A DNA stretch of 64,000 bases from Leptotrichia hongkongensis. GTDB lineage: Bacteria > Fusobacteriota > Fusobacteriia > Fusobacteriales > Leptotrichiaceae. Position 1 is the stretch's first letter, and the number at the start of each line of letters is the position of its first letter. Positions 25,258-33,997 of this stretch are shown piece by piece. The notes under the pieces were generated by a model, which was not told the origin of the DNA, did not search any database, and worked only from the letters and a program-made list of their open reading frames with translations. The translations under genes and the position numbers were made by a program. The stretch covers positions 1 to 64,000 of the forward strand of contig NZ_JBGORW010000008.1 in NCBI RefSeq assembly GCF_041538065.1, given 5' to 3'.

Positions 25258-26592
25258 CTAAGTATGCATCTCCGCTTCAACATCCTCAATACTTTTTTCA
25301 GGCTGTACAAGCCATTCCAGTGCCAATCTTCTGAAATGAATAATACTTTCATCATAAGGGAATTTCTTATTATTATGATTTTCAGGACGTATTCTCAGTT
25401 CCACTGCACTCCAGTTAAGTCTGTACAAATAATCAAGCATATCCATTATTTCATCTTTTGAACGTAATTCTGCTTTATTCATCAATGTTTCTAAATCATT
25501 TTCCATGAAATATTCTATTGTTCCCTTAACATCACAAATTGTATTCAGATCTGTTAATTCTTGTAATGATAAAGCCCATAGCAGTACTGGTGGACATTCA
25601 TAACGCCAATTATATTCTGAATTTATTCTTACATCATCTGTATATTTTTCAAGATAATTTTTTTCTTCATTAGTCAAAACTTCTTTAATTCCGTATTGTT
25701 TTTCAAATATTTCCAAAAACTCTTTGATTTTTTCTTTGGCATTTTCCTGCATTTCATTATAAAGTTCTGATGCAATTCCTGTCATCTGCATTGCAGCCGC
25801 CCTTTTTATAATCAATTCTTTATCAGGAATAACAGCCCTCGCCTCCGAAATGCTTGTATGCATATTCTCAAGATATGGTAATTCATCAGCCTTTATTTTT
25901 TCAATACTTCTCGCCATTCTAGCATTATCTTCATCTGTCATTTCAAAATTATCAATCAATTCTTTAGGAATAAACGGTGTAAACTCTTTAAATTCTGTTC
26001 CTATCTCTTTCGAAACAAATACTTTTTTATCAGGCGAATATAGAGTTTCTGCACTAAATAACGAATAACCATCAAAACTTTTTCCTGCTCCCAAAATAAA
26101 ATCCAATAGTTTTATCTTTTCGTTTTTCTTTTTCCCACTTTTGTAAAAATCAAAAGTTGCCGTTAATTTTGTTCTGCAATTGAAAAATGCAATTTGAGTC
26201 AATAACATCTGCTTCAAATTTTCATCTTTTATATTCACATCTGAAAAATGTTCGGCAAGCCCAGCGCCATATTTTGCAGCCATTTCACTATCATCAATTT
26301 CCCCATTGATTTCTGTACCATCTTTTAATTTTATTTTAAAAATTCGTGTCCATTCTTGTATTGGAAACTCCTTTTCAGAATCTTCCCCTTCAAAATATGA
26401 AAGTACCTCTTCTTCCGCGAAATTTTTATGCGTATCAACTGCTTCTTCCACTTTATCTCCAAAATACTCAACAATTTTTCGTGCAATTCCATCCCCATTT
26501 TTTCCAACAACTGAATGAAAATGAAAATCTTTAGCTATCCTTAAAGGAATTTCTTCTTCCTTATTCTTTTTAAAAAAATCAAATATTCCCAT
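25258..26592 (-). CDS. DUF4272 domain protein
   Basis: A 444-aa cytosolic protein. The C-terminal half (about 245-440) matches the DUF4272 pattern by eye: KRAAAMQMTGIASELYNEM, WRYECPPVLLWALSL with LNTICDV, DEIMDMLDYLYRLNWSAVELR and a final FRRLALEWL. The N-terminal half is unassigned and acidic. Function unknown. It lies between the two metallophosphoesterase copies. Confidence 0.72.
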   Translation of the reverse strand: MGIFDFFKKNKEEEIPLRIAKDFHFHSVVGKNGDGIARKIVEYFGDKVEEAVDTHKNFAEEEVLSYFEGEDSEKEFPIQEWTRIFKIKLKDGTEINGEIDDSEMAAKYGAGLAEHFSDVNIKDENLKQMLLTQIAFFNCRTKLTATFDFYKSGKKKNEKIKLLDFILGAGKSFDGYSLFSAETLYSPDKKVFVSKEIGTEFKEFTPFIPKELIDNFEMTDEDNARMARSIEKIKADELPYLENMHTSISEARAVIPDKELIIKRAAAMQMTGIASELYNEMQENAKEKIKEFLEIFEKQYGIKEVLTNEEKNYLEKYTDDVRINSEYNWRYECPPVLLWALSLQELTDLNTICDVKGTIEYFMENDLETLMNKAELRSKDEIMDMLDYLYRLNWSAVELRIRPENHNNKKFPYDESIIHFRRLALEWLVQPEKSIEDVEAEMHT

Positions 26593-26611
26593 TTCTTCTC
26601 TCTTTCTAAAT

Positions 26612-27454
26612 CTAAATTTTCTTCAGCTCAAAAATCACAATCTCAGGCTGTGCAAAAAATCTAATAAACATTTCAAGAAAAGCTCCTCCTAATCCTGAAG
26701 TAATGTATATTTTATGACCATTATATTCCTTCATTCCATATCCATATTTCTTCTTATCCTTTATCGCTGACATGATAATTTTTCCAAAGAAAGTAACCTG
26801 TCCGCCGTGAGTATGTCCAGCAAGTGTAATATCTGCCTTTTCCTTTTCATCTTCTGTCATTTCCTCAAAATATTCAGGATTATGAGTCAAAAATAATACA
26901 AAGTCCTCCTTTTTTAGCCCTTCAAGAGCCTTTTTCGCATCAGGCTTTCCATGCCACAAGTCTGTTACTCCAGCAATATATATATTTTCATTATTTATTG
27001 TTATTTTCCTATTTTCATTTACGAGCAGATTAAATCCAAGTTTTTTCATATTTTCAGCCGTTTTTTCTGCTCCTGGATACTCATGATTCCCATAAATCGC
27101 ATATACTCCAAGTTCTGGAATCCTTATATCCTTCGCATCCTCATAAAACTTAGGAATATTTTTCTCCCAAGTCGCATAATCTCCCCCCAGAAGTATCATA
27201 TCCTTTTTCTGTGCATTAATCAGCTCAATCGCCTTTTTCTGCTGTTTTTTATTATACCGTGCCATCGTATCATACTGAAAATCAGCTACAAACAGCACTC
27301 TTTTTCCGTCAAACTCTTTTGGCAAATCCTTAGACTTTATCTCAATTGTTTTAATCTTTATATTCCGATATTCATAATGCGAATACACCAAAAACACTAT
27401 AATTAATCCTAAAAAAACATATAAAATCTTAAGAATCCAACTTTTTCCTTCCAT
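26612..27454 (-). CDS. Membrane-anchored metallophosphoesterase (YkuE/YaeI-like), copy B
   Basis: A paralog of the gene at 23876-24718 with the same 280-aa length and the same motifs: one N-terminal membrane helix (about 8-25), VADFQYDT, GGDYATW, GNHEYPG (Glu replacing Asp in the usual GNHD), THNPEY and AGHTHGGQ. The GNHE change at a metal-site neighbour may alter metal preference. Its 5' end overlaps the 3' end of the broken membrane-protein gene upstream by 26 nt. Confidence 0.87.
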   Translation of the reverse strand: MEGKSWILKILYVFLGLIIVFLVYSHYEYRNIKIKTIEIKSKDLPKEFDGKRVLFVADFQYDTMARYNKKQQKKAIELINAQKKDMILLGGDYATWEKNIPKFYEDAKDIRIPELGVYAIYGNHEYPGAEKTAENMKKLGFNLLVNENRKITINNENIYIAGVTDLWHGKPDAKKALEGLKKEDFVLFLTHNPEYFEEMTEDEKEKADITLAGHTHGGQVTFFGKIIMSAIKDKKKYGYGMKEYNGHKIYITSGLGGAFLEMFIRFFAQPEIVIFELKKI

Positions 27455-27875
27455 TTTTTCTCCTTATTAGTAAATTTACCCCTAACCCTATAAGAAATAT
27501 TACATCCAATGAACCTACATAAACAAAATAGCCATAAACAATAAATATGATGAATATTCCTGCCTTATCATCTCCAAGCGATGAGTCTGAAAATATACTC
27601 TATACCCATACTAAAAATATCAATATTTTTATTACTATTCCAACTATTGTCAAACTTATCAAGGACTTTTTCCCTATTCTCACTTTTGCATAAAAATATG
27701 ATAAAAATATATTAAGCAAAATCAACACAAGATAACCTATTCCAAAATACGCATCTCCACCAATTTCTAAATTTCCTAAAACCGATTCTCCTAACCAAAA
27801 CAATAAACTTGATACAAGAATATTAAAACAAAGCAGATAAAGAAAATATGAACCTCTAAGAATTATTTTTTTCAT
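27429..27875 (-). pseudogene. Small membrane protein interrupted by an in-frame TAG
   Basis: The 91-aa frame 27600-27875 stops at a TAG (27600-27602). The same frame then continues open for 56 codons to a TAA at 27429. The combined 148-codon product aligns along its full length with the 156-aa neighbour at 27856-28326: shared KKSL segment, matching hydrophobic blocks, and RRKN near both C-termini. The gene therefore looks like a tandem paralog broken by one nonsense change. The truncated form keeps about three of the expected four or more membrane helices. Confidence 0.75.
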
Positions 27876-28326
27876 TCTTTCTCCTTCTAAATAAGTTGAA
27901 CAATAATCCTAAATAAAAGTATAAATTTAGCATTCCCATATACGCTCCAAAGCTGAATAGTATAAGATATAAAAGGAATCCTCCTGCTCCTGCATCCTCT
28001 GTTTCAGGAATCGACATAAAAAATCCAAATATGCAAAAAAATATTATTACTTTTATCGTCACTATAACTAATGGCGGAATTAACAAACTTTTTTTACTGA
28101 CTTTTATTTTTGAAATTAAGTAAGCGAAAATTAGACAAATTATAATGAAAACAATCTCTATTAGTGGAAATAAGCTTTCTAAAATCCACTCATTTTTTAT
28201 ATTCAGGTTTATAAAAAATTCATAAATACTATTATAAATACTATTATTAAACCTCATAACCGCCAAAATAATGTCAAAAAATGTTAAAAACAATAAGTAA
28301 AATAACCAAAAAAGTACTTTTTTCAT
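27856..28326 (-). CDS. Small multi-pass membrane protein
   Basis: A 156-aa protein with about four hydrophobic segments (roughly 5-25, 48-70, 80-103, 115-140) and a basic C-terminus RRRKNEKNNS. No family is recognised. It overlaps the broken paralog downstream by 20 nt and is probably cotranscribed. Function unknown. Confidence 0.7.
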   Translation of the reverse strand: MKKVLFWLFYLLFLTFFDIILAVMRFNNSIYNSIYEFFINLNIKNEWILESLFPLIEIVFIIICLIFAYLISKIKVSKKSLLIPPLVIVTIKVIIFFCIFGFFMSIPETEDAGAGGFLLYLILFSFGAYMGMLNLYFYLGLLFNLFRRRKNEKNNS

Positions 28327-28379
28327 TTTTATTCTCCATCTAATTTTTTATTTAACTATTTAAGAATTTTAAAAATATT

Positions 28380-28571
28380 TTACTCATTAGGATTATCATC
28401 AAGAACTATCGCACAAATAATATAAGCCAGCAGACCTGTTCCTGCAAAAAGAACCAAAACAAGCCACACTATCCTCACAATACTTGAATCAATATCAAAA
28501 TATTCTGCAAGTCCTCCACATACACCTGTAATTTTTCTATCTTTTACTGATTTGTACAATTTATTTTTCAT
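28380..28571 (-). CDS. PspC-domain protein
   Basis: A 63-aa protein made up entirely of a PspC domain: KLYKSVKDRKITGVCGGLAEYFDID, then one membrane helix (about 34-57). PspC proteins take part in envelope stress responses in several phyla, often with PspA. No pspA is in the window. Stand-alone short PspC proteins are common in Fusobacteria and Firmicutes. Confidence 0.88.
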   Translation of the reverse strand: MKNKLYKSVKDRKITGVCGGLAEYFDIDSSIVRIVWLVLVLFAGTGLLAYIICAIVLDDNPNE

Positions 28572-28628
28572 AATATAAAACTCCTTTTCTTCGTTTGTTT
28601 TAAATACGAATATTTTCTATTTTTCTTC

Positions 28629-29195
28629 CTAATTACTCACAAATTCCTTAACTTTCTCAAGAAATTTCTTCCTATCCTCATCTTTACCTTTTGCTCTAAA
28701 ACTATAATGAATCCATTCTGTTTTCTTTATTCCGATTCCACCAAGATTAGCTTTTTTCATAGTAATTCCAAATCCTGTTATACTTAATAGAATTTTAGGC
28801 ACTTCAGCTGTCGTAATCATTTTTGCGGTTTTTATATTAGTTAAAATCCCCTTTATTTCATTTTTTGCACTTTCATATGCAAAGCCTTTAAGCATAACTT
28901 TATCAAAAAATCCTTTCAGTATTGCAGGCATTGACATCCACCATATTGGAAATACAAGTATCAGCTCATCTGTATTTTTCAAAATTTCCTGATATTTTTC
29001 CACTAAAGGATCAATACTTTTCCCTTGTGAATACAAAGACAATTCTTCTTCTGTCATTACAGGATTAAATCCATCCTTATTCAAATCTATAATTGTATAT
29101 TTTTGTTTTGTTTCATCAAGTTTTTCCACTACTTTATCTAAAATTGCTTTATTGAAACTTCCATTCCATGGATGTGCAAAAATTACTGTTTTCAT
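28629..29195 (-). CDS. NAD(P)H-dependent flavodoxin-fold oxidoreductase (KefF/YwrO-like)
   Basis: A 188-aa FMN-binding quinone-reductase-like enzyme. AHPWNGSFNKAI (about 7-18) binds the FMN phosphate, VFPIWWMSMPAILKGFFDKV (near residue 80) is the family signature, and a GFGITMKKANLGG loop follows. It reduces quinones or electrophiles with NAD(P)H. An upstream frame extension to 29222 exists, but AAGGGA is 8 nt before the ATG at 29195, so that start is used. Confidence 0.87.
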   Translation of the reverse strand: MKTVIFAHPWNGSFNKAILDKVVEKLDETKQKYTIIDLNKDGFNPVMTEEELSLYSQGKSIDPLVEKYQEILKNTDELILVFPIWWMSMPAILKGFFDKVMLKGFAYESAKNEIKGILTNIKTAKMITTAEVPKILLSITGFGITMKKANLGGIGIKKTEWIHYSFRAKGKDEDRKKFLEKVKEFVSN

Positions 29196-29230
29196 TTTAA
29201 AATCCCTTCTTTCTGTAATCAATTTTCTAA

Positions 29231-30262
29231 TTAATATTCCACTTCATTATTTTTTTTACTTTCAAACAATATCTTCTGTCTTTCAATTTCATTTATCAAT
29301 TCTTCTTCACTAGGAAGATAATTTACATATTTACTTGCAAAAAGATTTTTATTATCATTCAAGACTGAATATTTTATAACAGTACTATCTGTATCTGTAC
29401 AAAGAAGAAGCCCTATTGTCGGATTATCATTTTCCTGTTTTTTCAAATCATCGTACATTCTAACATACATATCAAGCTGTCCTATATCCTGATGTGTTAA
29501 TTTTCCTGTTTTTAACTCTACTATAACAAAACATTTCAAAATATAGTTATAAAATACCAAATCAATATAAAAATCTGAATTTTCTGTACGAATATGCTGT
29601 TGCCTTTCCACAAATGCAAAACCTTTTCCAAGTTCCATCATAAATTTTTGAATATCGTCTGTTAATGCTTTTTCTAATTCATTTTCTGTATAAGACATAT
29701 TTGTTGGTAAATCTAGAAACTCCAAAACTACTGGATTTTTTATAAATTCTTCTGCTTGTAGTTTTTTTGTCTTCTCTTTCATTTCATTTTCGACAATTTT
29801 TTTATCAATACTTGCAACAATACGATTATAGTAAAGTGTAGATATATTCCTATCCAAAGTTCTTACAGACCACATATTTTCTGCTGCTTCTGTTAAATAA
29901 AATATTCTAGCTTTCTCATCAGAAACTCTTAAAACTTTTTGAATGTGTGTCCAAGTTAATTTGGAAATCAGTGATTTCCATTTTTCATAATCTGAAAATA
30001 ATACATAAAACTGTCTAATATTCCGAATATTTCTTTCACCAAAACCTTTTCCAAATTCTTCTGTCAATTCTTTTGATAAATTTTTGATAATTTCTTTCCC
30101 GTATTCTGCTCTTTCTCTTCCACTCTGTTCTTCTTCTACAATTCGTCTACCGATTTTCCAATATGCTTCCACCATAGCCGAATTTACAGCGGTATATGCT
30201 TTTTGTCTAGCATTTTTAAGTATTGTCTTTATTTCATTAATGTAATTTTTTGATATCTCCAT
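29231..30262 (-). CDS. YhcG-type PDDEXK nuclease-domain protein (DUF1016)
   Basis: A 343-aa protein of the YhcG family. The N-terminal DUF1016 region contains AYWKIGRRIVEEEQ and LTWTHIQKVLRV. The C-terminal PD-(D/E)XK nuclease core has DFYIDLVFYN and VIVELKTGKL (about 225-250), giving the D...E-x-K triad, followed by the Q in IGQLDMYV. Nuclease activity is expected from the family; a role in defence or mobile DNA is often proposed but not shown here. The ATG at 30262 follows GGGAGGGG. A TTG just before it is not needed. Confidence 0.88.
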   Translation of the reverse strand: MEISKNYINEIKTILKNARQKAYTAVNSAMVEAYWKIGRRIVEEEQSGRERAEYGKEIIKNLSKELTEEFGKGFGERNIRNIRQFYVLFSDYEKWKSLISKLTWTHIQKVLRVSDEKARIFYLTEAAENMWSVRTLDRNISTLYYNRIVASIDKKIVENEMKEKTKKLQAEEFIKNPVVLEFLDLPTNMSYTENELEKALTDDIQKFMMELGKGFAFVERQQHIRTENSDFYIDLVFYNYILKCFVIVELKTGKLTHQDIGQLDMYVRMYDDLKKQENDNPTIGLLLCTDTDSTVIKYSVLNDNKNLFASKYVNYLPSEEELINEIERQKILFESKKNNEVEY

Positions 30263-30284
30263 CAAAATCCCCTCCCTTTTAAAA

Positions 30285-30384
30285 TTACTTATTATAAAGT
30301 CTATTTATACCGTTAATATAAGCCTTTATACTAGCTTCCACTACATCTATACTTTGTCCTCTACCAAATATCTATTTCCATTTT
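30285..30384 (-). pseudogene. Duplicated 3' end of leuA
   Basis: A roughly 100-bp fragment matching the last codons of leuA (30972-31072). It encodes GQSIDVVEASIKAYINGI and a stop, with three amino-acid and five silent differences from leuA in the last 25 codons and a 1-bp deletion further upstream. It lies right after the DUF4865 gene and before the YhcG gene. Divergence at silent sites suggests it came from another leuA allele, not from simple local copying. Confidence 0.85.
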
Positions 30385-30438
30385 CATCTTTCCTAAATCA
30401 ATTTTGATTACTGTAAAATCTCTTACTCTTATCTTAAT

Positions 30439-30945
30439 TTATTGAGAAATATGCAAAACTTCGTACACTTTTGAATTTTCTACTTCTTTAGGAGCATCTT
30501 CAAAAAAATAATACTCTGTATGTTTCCAATTTTCAGGGTTATATACTAATGCTCTTCCAACAGTTTTATCATCTGATATAGAAAATTCCATTCTTTTCAT
30601 TTTTTCCATCGGTTTTGTTTCATTCTCTATTTCCAATAAATATTTTGCTTTAGAAAAGTTTTCATTAAACTCTTGCAACAATGGTATTCCAATATTTATA
30701 GTCTGCCATCCAAAAGAATTTAAAATATTATCATAGAAACCATCAAATATGAATTTATTCATTCCTTTGTTATCTTTCCAAAAGTATAATGGCGAATATT
30801 CTTTATTTTCCTCAGAGATTAAATAGGCTTTAAAAAATAAATCTTCAAATCCATCTGTTTTAAATCCATTTTCTTGGACTCTTTTTCTAATATTATTCAT
30901 ATCAAAATCTTTCGAAAGTTTTACTTTATACTGCATCATTATCAT
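30439..30945 (-). CDS. DUF4865 family protein
   Basis: A 168-aa protein resembling DUF4865 family members. Supporting blocks are MQYKVKLSKDFDMNNIRKRV at the N-terminus, DLFFKAYLISEENKEYSPLYFW and GMNKFIFDGFYDNILNSFGW. No catalytic function is established for the family. It is flanked on both sides by leuA 3' ends (the real one upstream, the fragment downstream), suggesting it was brought in by recombination. GGAGG is 9 nt before the ATG. Confidence 0.75.
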   Translation of the reverse strand: MIMMQYKVKLSKDFDMNNIRKRVQENGFKTDGFEDLFFKAYLISEENKEYSPLYFWKDNKGMNKFIFDGFYDNILNSFGWQTINIGIPLLQEFNENFSKAKYLLEIENETKPMEKMKRMEFSISDDKTVGRALVYNPENWKHTEYYFFEDAPKEVENSKVYEVLHISQ

Positions 30946-30971
30946 GTCTTTTATCCTCCAATATTTTCTAT

Positions 30972-32483
30972 TTAATTACTGTATAATCTATTTATCCCGT
31001 TAATATAAGCCTTTATACTTGCTTCAACTACATCCGTACTTTGTCCTCTACCGATAAATCTGTTTCCATTTTTCTCGATAATTACAACTACTTGTGCCTG
31101 TGCATCAGTATCTCCAGTTATTGCCTCCAGCTTGTACTCTTCTAGAACAAAAGTATCACTTACCGCTAGATTAACCGCATTATACGCCGCATCAACAGGC
31201 CCATCTCCAAGAGCTTCTTTAACTAGTTTTTCTCCATCCAGTTCAATTGTAACTGTCGCTTTTGGCTTTTTCCCTTCCTGTCTTGAAATTTCAAAGTGAG
31301 CCAGTTTTATTCTTCCCTCTATTTTTGCTGCTTCTCCAGCAACTAATGCTATAATGTCTTCATCTAAAACATATTTTTTCTTGTCTGCCAATTTTTTAAA
31401 CTGTGCAAATAATTCTTCCACTCTATCACTTCCGACATGATTAAATCCTAATGATTCTAATTTTTGTACAAAAGCGTGTTTTCCTGAATGTTTTCCAAGT
31501 ACTAAGCTGTCTGGATTTCTTCCAACTGATTCTGGACTCATAATTTCGTAAGTTTCAGGATTTGCTAATACTCCATGTTGATGAATTCCTGATTCATGTG
31601 CAAAGGCATTCGCTCCGACAATTGCTTTATTTGGCTGTGTTGAAACTCCTGTCAAAAGGCTTACTAATTTACTTGTTGGGTAAATTTGCTTTGAATCAAT
31701 GTTTGTATAATATTCTTCAAACAAGTCTTTTCTAGTTTTTAAAATCATTGCAATCTCTTCAAGCGAAGTATTCCCAGCTCTTTCTCCAAGTCCATTAATT
31801 GTACACTCAATCTGAGTTGCTCCAGCCTGAATCGCCGCAACCGAATTTGCCACAGAAAGTCCCAAGTCATCATGACAATGCACAGAAATATCCACATTTT
31901 CAATCCCTTTAACATTTTTTTTCAAATAAGTTATAAGTTCAAACATTTCATTTGGAGTTCTATAACCTACTGTATCAGGCACATTAAGTGTAGTGGCTCC
32001 AGCTTTTATAGCTGTTTCATATACTTCCACCAAAAATTCCTTTTCAGTTCTAGTCGCATCTTCTGAAGAAAATTCAATATCGTCAATAAACGATTTTGCA
32101 TAAGACACTATTTCTTTTACTCTATCTAAAATCTGCTCTTTTGTCATTTTTAGCTTGTATTCCCTATGAATCGGAGAAGTTGCAATAAATGTATGTATTC
32201 TTGGTTTTTTCGCATTTTTCACTGCCTCTGCCGCTGCTTCAATATCTTTTTTCACAGCTCTCGCCAAACTTGTAACTGTAGATTTCTCAATATTTTCAGC
32301 AATTAATTTAACTGATTCAAAATCTCCTGGTGATGCCACCGCAAATCCAGCTTCTATCACATCCACTCCAAGACTTTCAAGCTGTTTTGCAATTCTCAAT
32401 TTTTCCTGTGTATTAAGATTGACACGTGGTGTCTGTTCTCCATCTCTTAGCGTTGTATCAAATATTTTAATATGTTTTTTCAT
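30972..32483 (-). CDS. leuA: 2-Isopropylmalate synthase
   Basis: First committed step of leucine synthesis: condensation of acetyl-CoA with 2-oxoisovalerate. The 503-aa enzyme has the catalytic TIM barrel beginning IFDTTLRDGEQTPRV, metal ligands in HCHDDLGLSVANS (about 203) and GLGERAGNTSLEE (about 233), and a C-terminal LeuA allosteric domain (about 370-500), so leucine feedback is likely. Three in-frame ATGs exist at 32543, 32513 and 32483. A 30-bp tandem duplication gives the last two the same strong AAGGAGGAG site. The 32483 start matches the family. Confidence 0.96.
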   Translation of the reverse strand: MKKHIKIFDTTLRDGEQTPRVNLNTQEKLRIAKQLESLGVDVIEAGFAVASPGDFESVKLIAENIEKSTVTSLARAVKKDIEAAAEAVKNAKKPRIHTFIATSPIHREYKLKMTKEQILDRVKEIVSYAKSFIDDIEFSSEDATRTEKEFLVEVYETAIKAGATTLNVPDTVGYRTPNEMFELITYLKKNVKGIENVDISVHCHDDLGLSVANSVAAIQAGATQIECTINGLGERAGNTSLEEIAMILKTRKDLFEEYYTNIDSKQIYPTSKLVSLLTGVSTQPNKAIVGANAFAHESGIHQHGVLANPETYEIMSPESVGRNPDSLVLGKHSGKHAFVQKLESLGFNHVGSDRVEELFAQFKKLADKKKYVLDEDIIALVAGEAAKIEGRIKLAHFEISRQEGKKPKATVTIELDGEKLVKEALGDGPVDAAYNAVNLAVSDTFVLEEYKLEAITGDTDAQAQVVVIIEKNGNRFIGRGQSTDVVEASIKAYINGINRLYSN

Positions 32484-32543
32484 TGTCTCCTCCTTATAGG
32501 TAATACTTTTCATTGTCTCCTCCTTATAGGTAATACTTTTCAT
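32484..32543. repeat. Tandem 30-bp duplication of the leuA ribosome site
   Basis: Two exact 30-bp units lie directly before the leuA start. Each holds AAGGAGGAGACA and an ATG on the minus strand. Because 30 is a multiple of three, starts at 32513 or 32543 extend LeuA by MKSITYKEET once or twice. The copies are identical, so the event is recent. Confidence 0.9.
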
Positions 32544-32550
32544 TTTATTT

Positions 32551-33246
32551 TTATTTTATAGAATAAATCGCTGCCTGCTCTGCATGAATAATCGCTGTAT
32601 CAAATAATGGAACATCAGTATCTTCATTTTTTATAAGAAGCCCTATTTCAGTACAGCCTAATATTATTCCTTCTGCACCTTTGTTTCTAAGTTTATCAAC
32701 AATTTCTAAAAATTTCTTTTTTGAATCAGAATTTATAGTTCCAAGACAAAGTTCGTCATATATTACTTTATTTATAATTTCTATATCATTTTTATCAGGA
32801 ATTATGACATTTATCCCTTTTTCAATAAGTTTTGATTTGTAAAAATCCTGTTCCATTGTATATTTTGTTCCAAGCAGTGCTATATTTTTTAATCCTTTTT
32901 CTAATATCTTTTCTGCTGTCATTTCAGCGATATGCAATATTGGAATGGAGATTTTTTCTTTAATCTGATTAACAACCTTATGCATTGTATTTGTGCAAAT
33001 AACTATAAAGTCTGCTCCCGCTTTTTCAAGATTATTAGCAGCCTCTCCCAAGATTTCTCCGCTTTTTTCCCAATTTCCGTTTGCCTGACATTCTTCTATT
33101 TCCTGAAAATCCACACTATATAATATACATTTAGCTGAATGAAGCCCACCAAGCCTTTCTTTCACAGTTTCATTTATTATTTTATAATAAGTTACTGTAC
33201 TTTCCCAGCTCATTCCTCCTATTAATCCTATTGTTTTCAAATTCAT
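32551..33246 (-). CDS. Aspartate/glutamate-type amino-acid racemase
   Basis: A 231-aa PLP-independent racemase of the aspartate/glutamate racemase superfamily. The two catalytic cysteines are in CTNTMH (about residue 83) and GCTEIG (about 196), with GLIGGMSWEST at the N-terminus. It resembles broad-specificity YgeA-type enzymes. It lies just before leuA, 8 nt upstream of the first leuA ATG, and is probably cotranscribed with it. Confidence 0.9.
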   Translation of the reverse strand: MNLKTIGLIGGMSWESTVTYYKIINETVKERLGGLHSAKCILYSVDFQEIEECQANGNWEKSGEILGEAANNLEKAGADFIVICTNTMHKVVNQIKEKISIPILHIAEMTAEKILEKGLKNIALLGTKYTMEQDFYKSKLIEKGINVIIPDKNDIEIINKVIYDELCLGTINSDSKKKFLEIVDKLRNKGAEGIILGCTEIGLLIKNEDTDVPLFDTAIIHAEQAAIYSIK

Positions 33247-33269
33247 CTTCCTTTCAAAATAAAGATTTT

Positions 33270-33374
33270 CTATTCTTTCACAGCCTCAAATCTCAATCTT
33301 ACATAATCCGCCAAAATTTGTCCATCTTCATTTCTTTCCAGTTCTTTTTCAACTTTTTCAGTTATTTCATCAAT
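33270..33374 (-). pseudogene. Duplicated 3' end of the neighbouring methyltransferase gene
   Basis: This segment matches the methyltransferase 3' end at 33999-34102 with 6 mismatches in 104 bp. Five of the six are silent; one changes Asn to Asp. It abuts the stop codon of the lipoprotein gene and ends in its own TAG. A pseudogene decaying in place would not favour silent sites, so it probably derives from a different functional allele brought in by recombination. Confidence 0.88.
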
Positions 33375-33941
33375 TTATTTAACTGATTCAAAATCACTTT
33401 TTTTACAACTCGTTTGTGAAAATCTTTTTGGACTTGTTTTTCTAATTTTATCCGCAATATTTTCTCCTAATTCATAAACCTTTTTTATAGTTTCATCATC
33501 TACTCCGTTTTCTGAAAGTTCATTTTTATCAAGAACCTCTACACTAAATATAGTTGTATTCCCATATTCATCTGTACACCTAAAATCCATTATAACAGGA
33601 ATTCCATAACCTGTTTTCAAATCTTTTATATACCAATATTGTTTGTTCGGCACATCATTAAACATTAGTTCTGTATTCTCAGGAAAAACATCCCGAGCGC
33701 CTTGATCCACTATTTTTCTATTTTTTATATCATCCATTGCTGACAAAACACCTCTTTTATACTCTTCTTTAGTAATAGCATAAATTCCACTTTTTTTATA
33801 CATTTTTTTTCTTTCTATCCCATTTATTATTTTTTCACCAAAAACAGGATACGTTGTTTTCCAAGCAAGAAATCCTCCAACAAGTGGAACGCATGAATTA
33901 ACCAATAGCGACAACAAAGAAATCAAGATTAATTTTTTCAT
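33375..33941 (-). CDS. Hypothetical lipoprotein
   Basis: A 188-aa exported protein with a lipobox, LVNSC (Cys near residue 17). No family is recognised. It contains a KKMYKKSGIYAITKEEYKRG segment near residue 45 and a beta-rich middle (MDFRCTDEYGNTTIFSVEV). It lies between the full methyltransferase gene and an extra copy of that gene's 3' end, so it may be a recently acquired cargo gene. Confidence 0.65.
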   Translation of the reverse strand: MKKLILISLLSLLVNSCVPLVGGFLAWKTTYPVFGEKIINGIERKKMYKKSGIYAITKEEYKRGVLSAMDDIKNRKIVDQGARDVFPENTELMFNDVPNKQYWYIKDLKTGYGIPVIMDFRCTDEYGNTTIFSVEVLDKNELSENGVDDETIKKVYELGENIADKIRKTSPKRFSQTSCKKSDFESVK

Positions 33942-33997
33942 AATATTACATTCCTTTCAATATTCTGTTTATTTTATCTTTCCTTAAAAAATAGAAT

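Noticed and set aside
29231..30262. YhcG-type nuclease as part of a restriction-modification or phage-defence operon
   Set aside because: No methylase, specificity subunit or other defence gene is adjacent. The nearest methyltransferases look like small-molecule enzymes.
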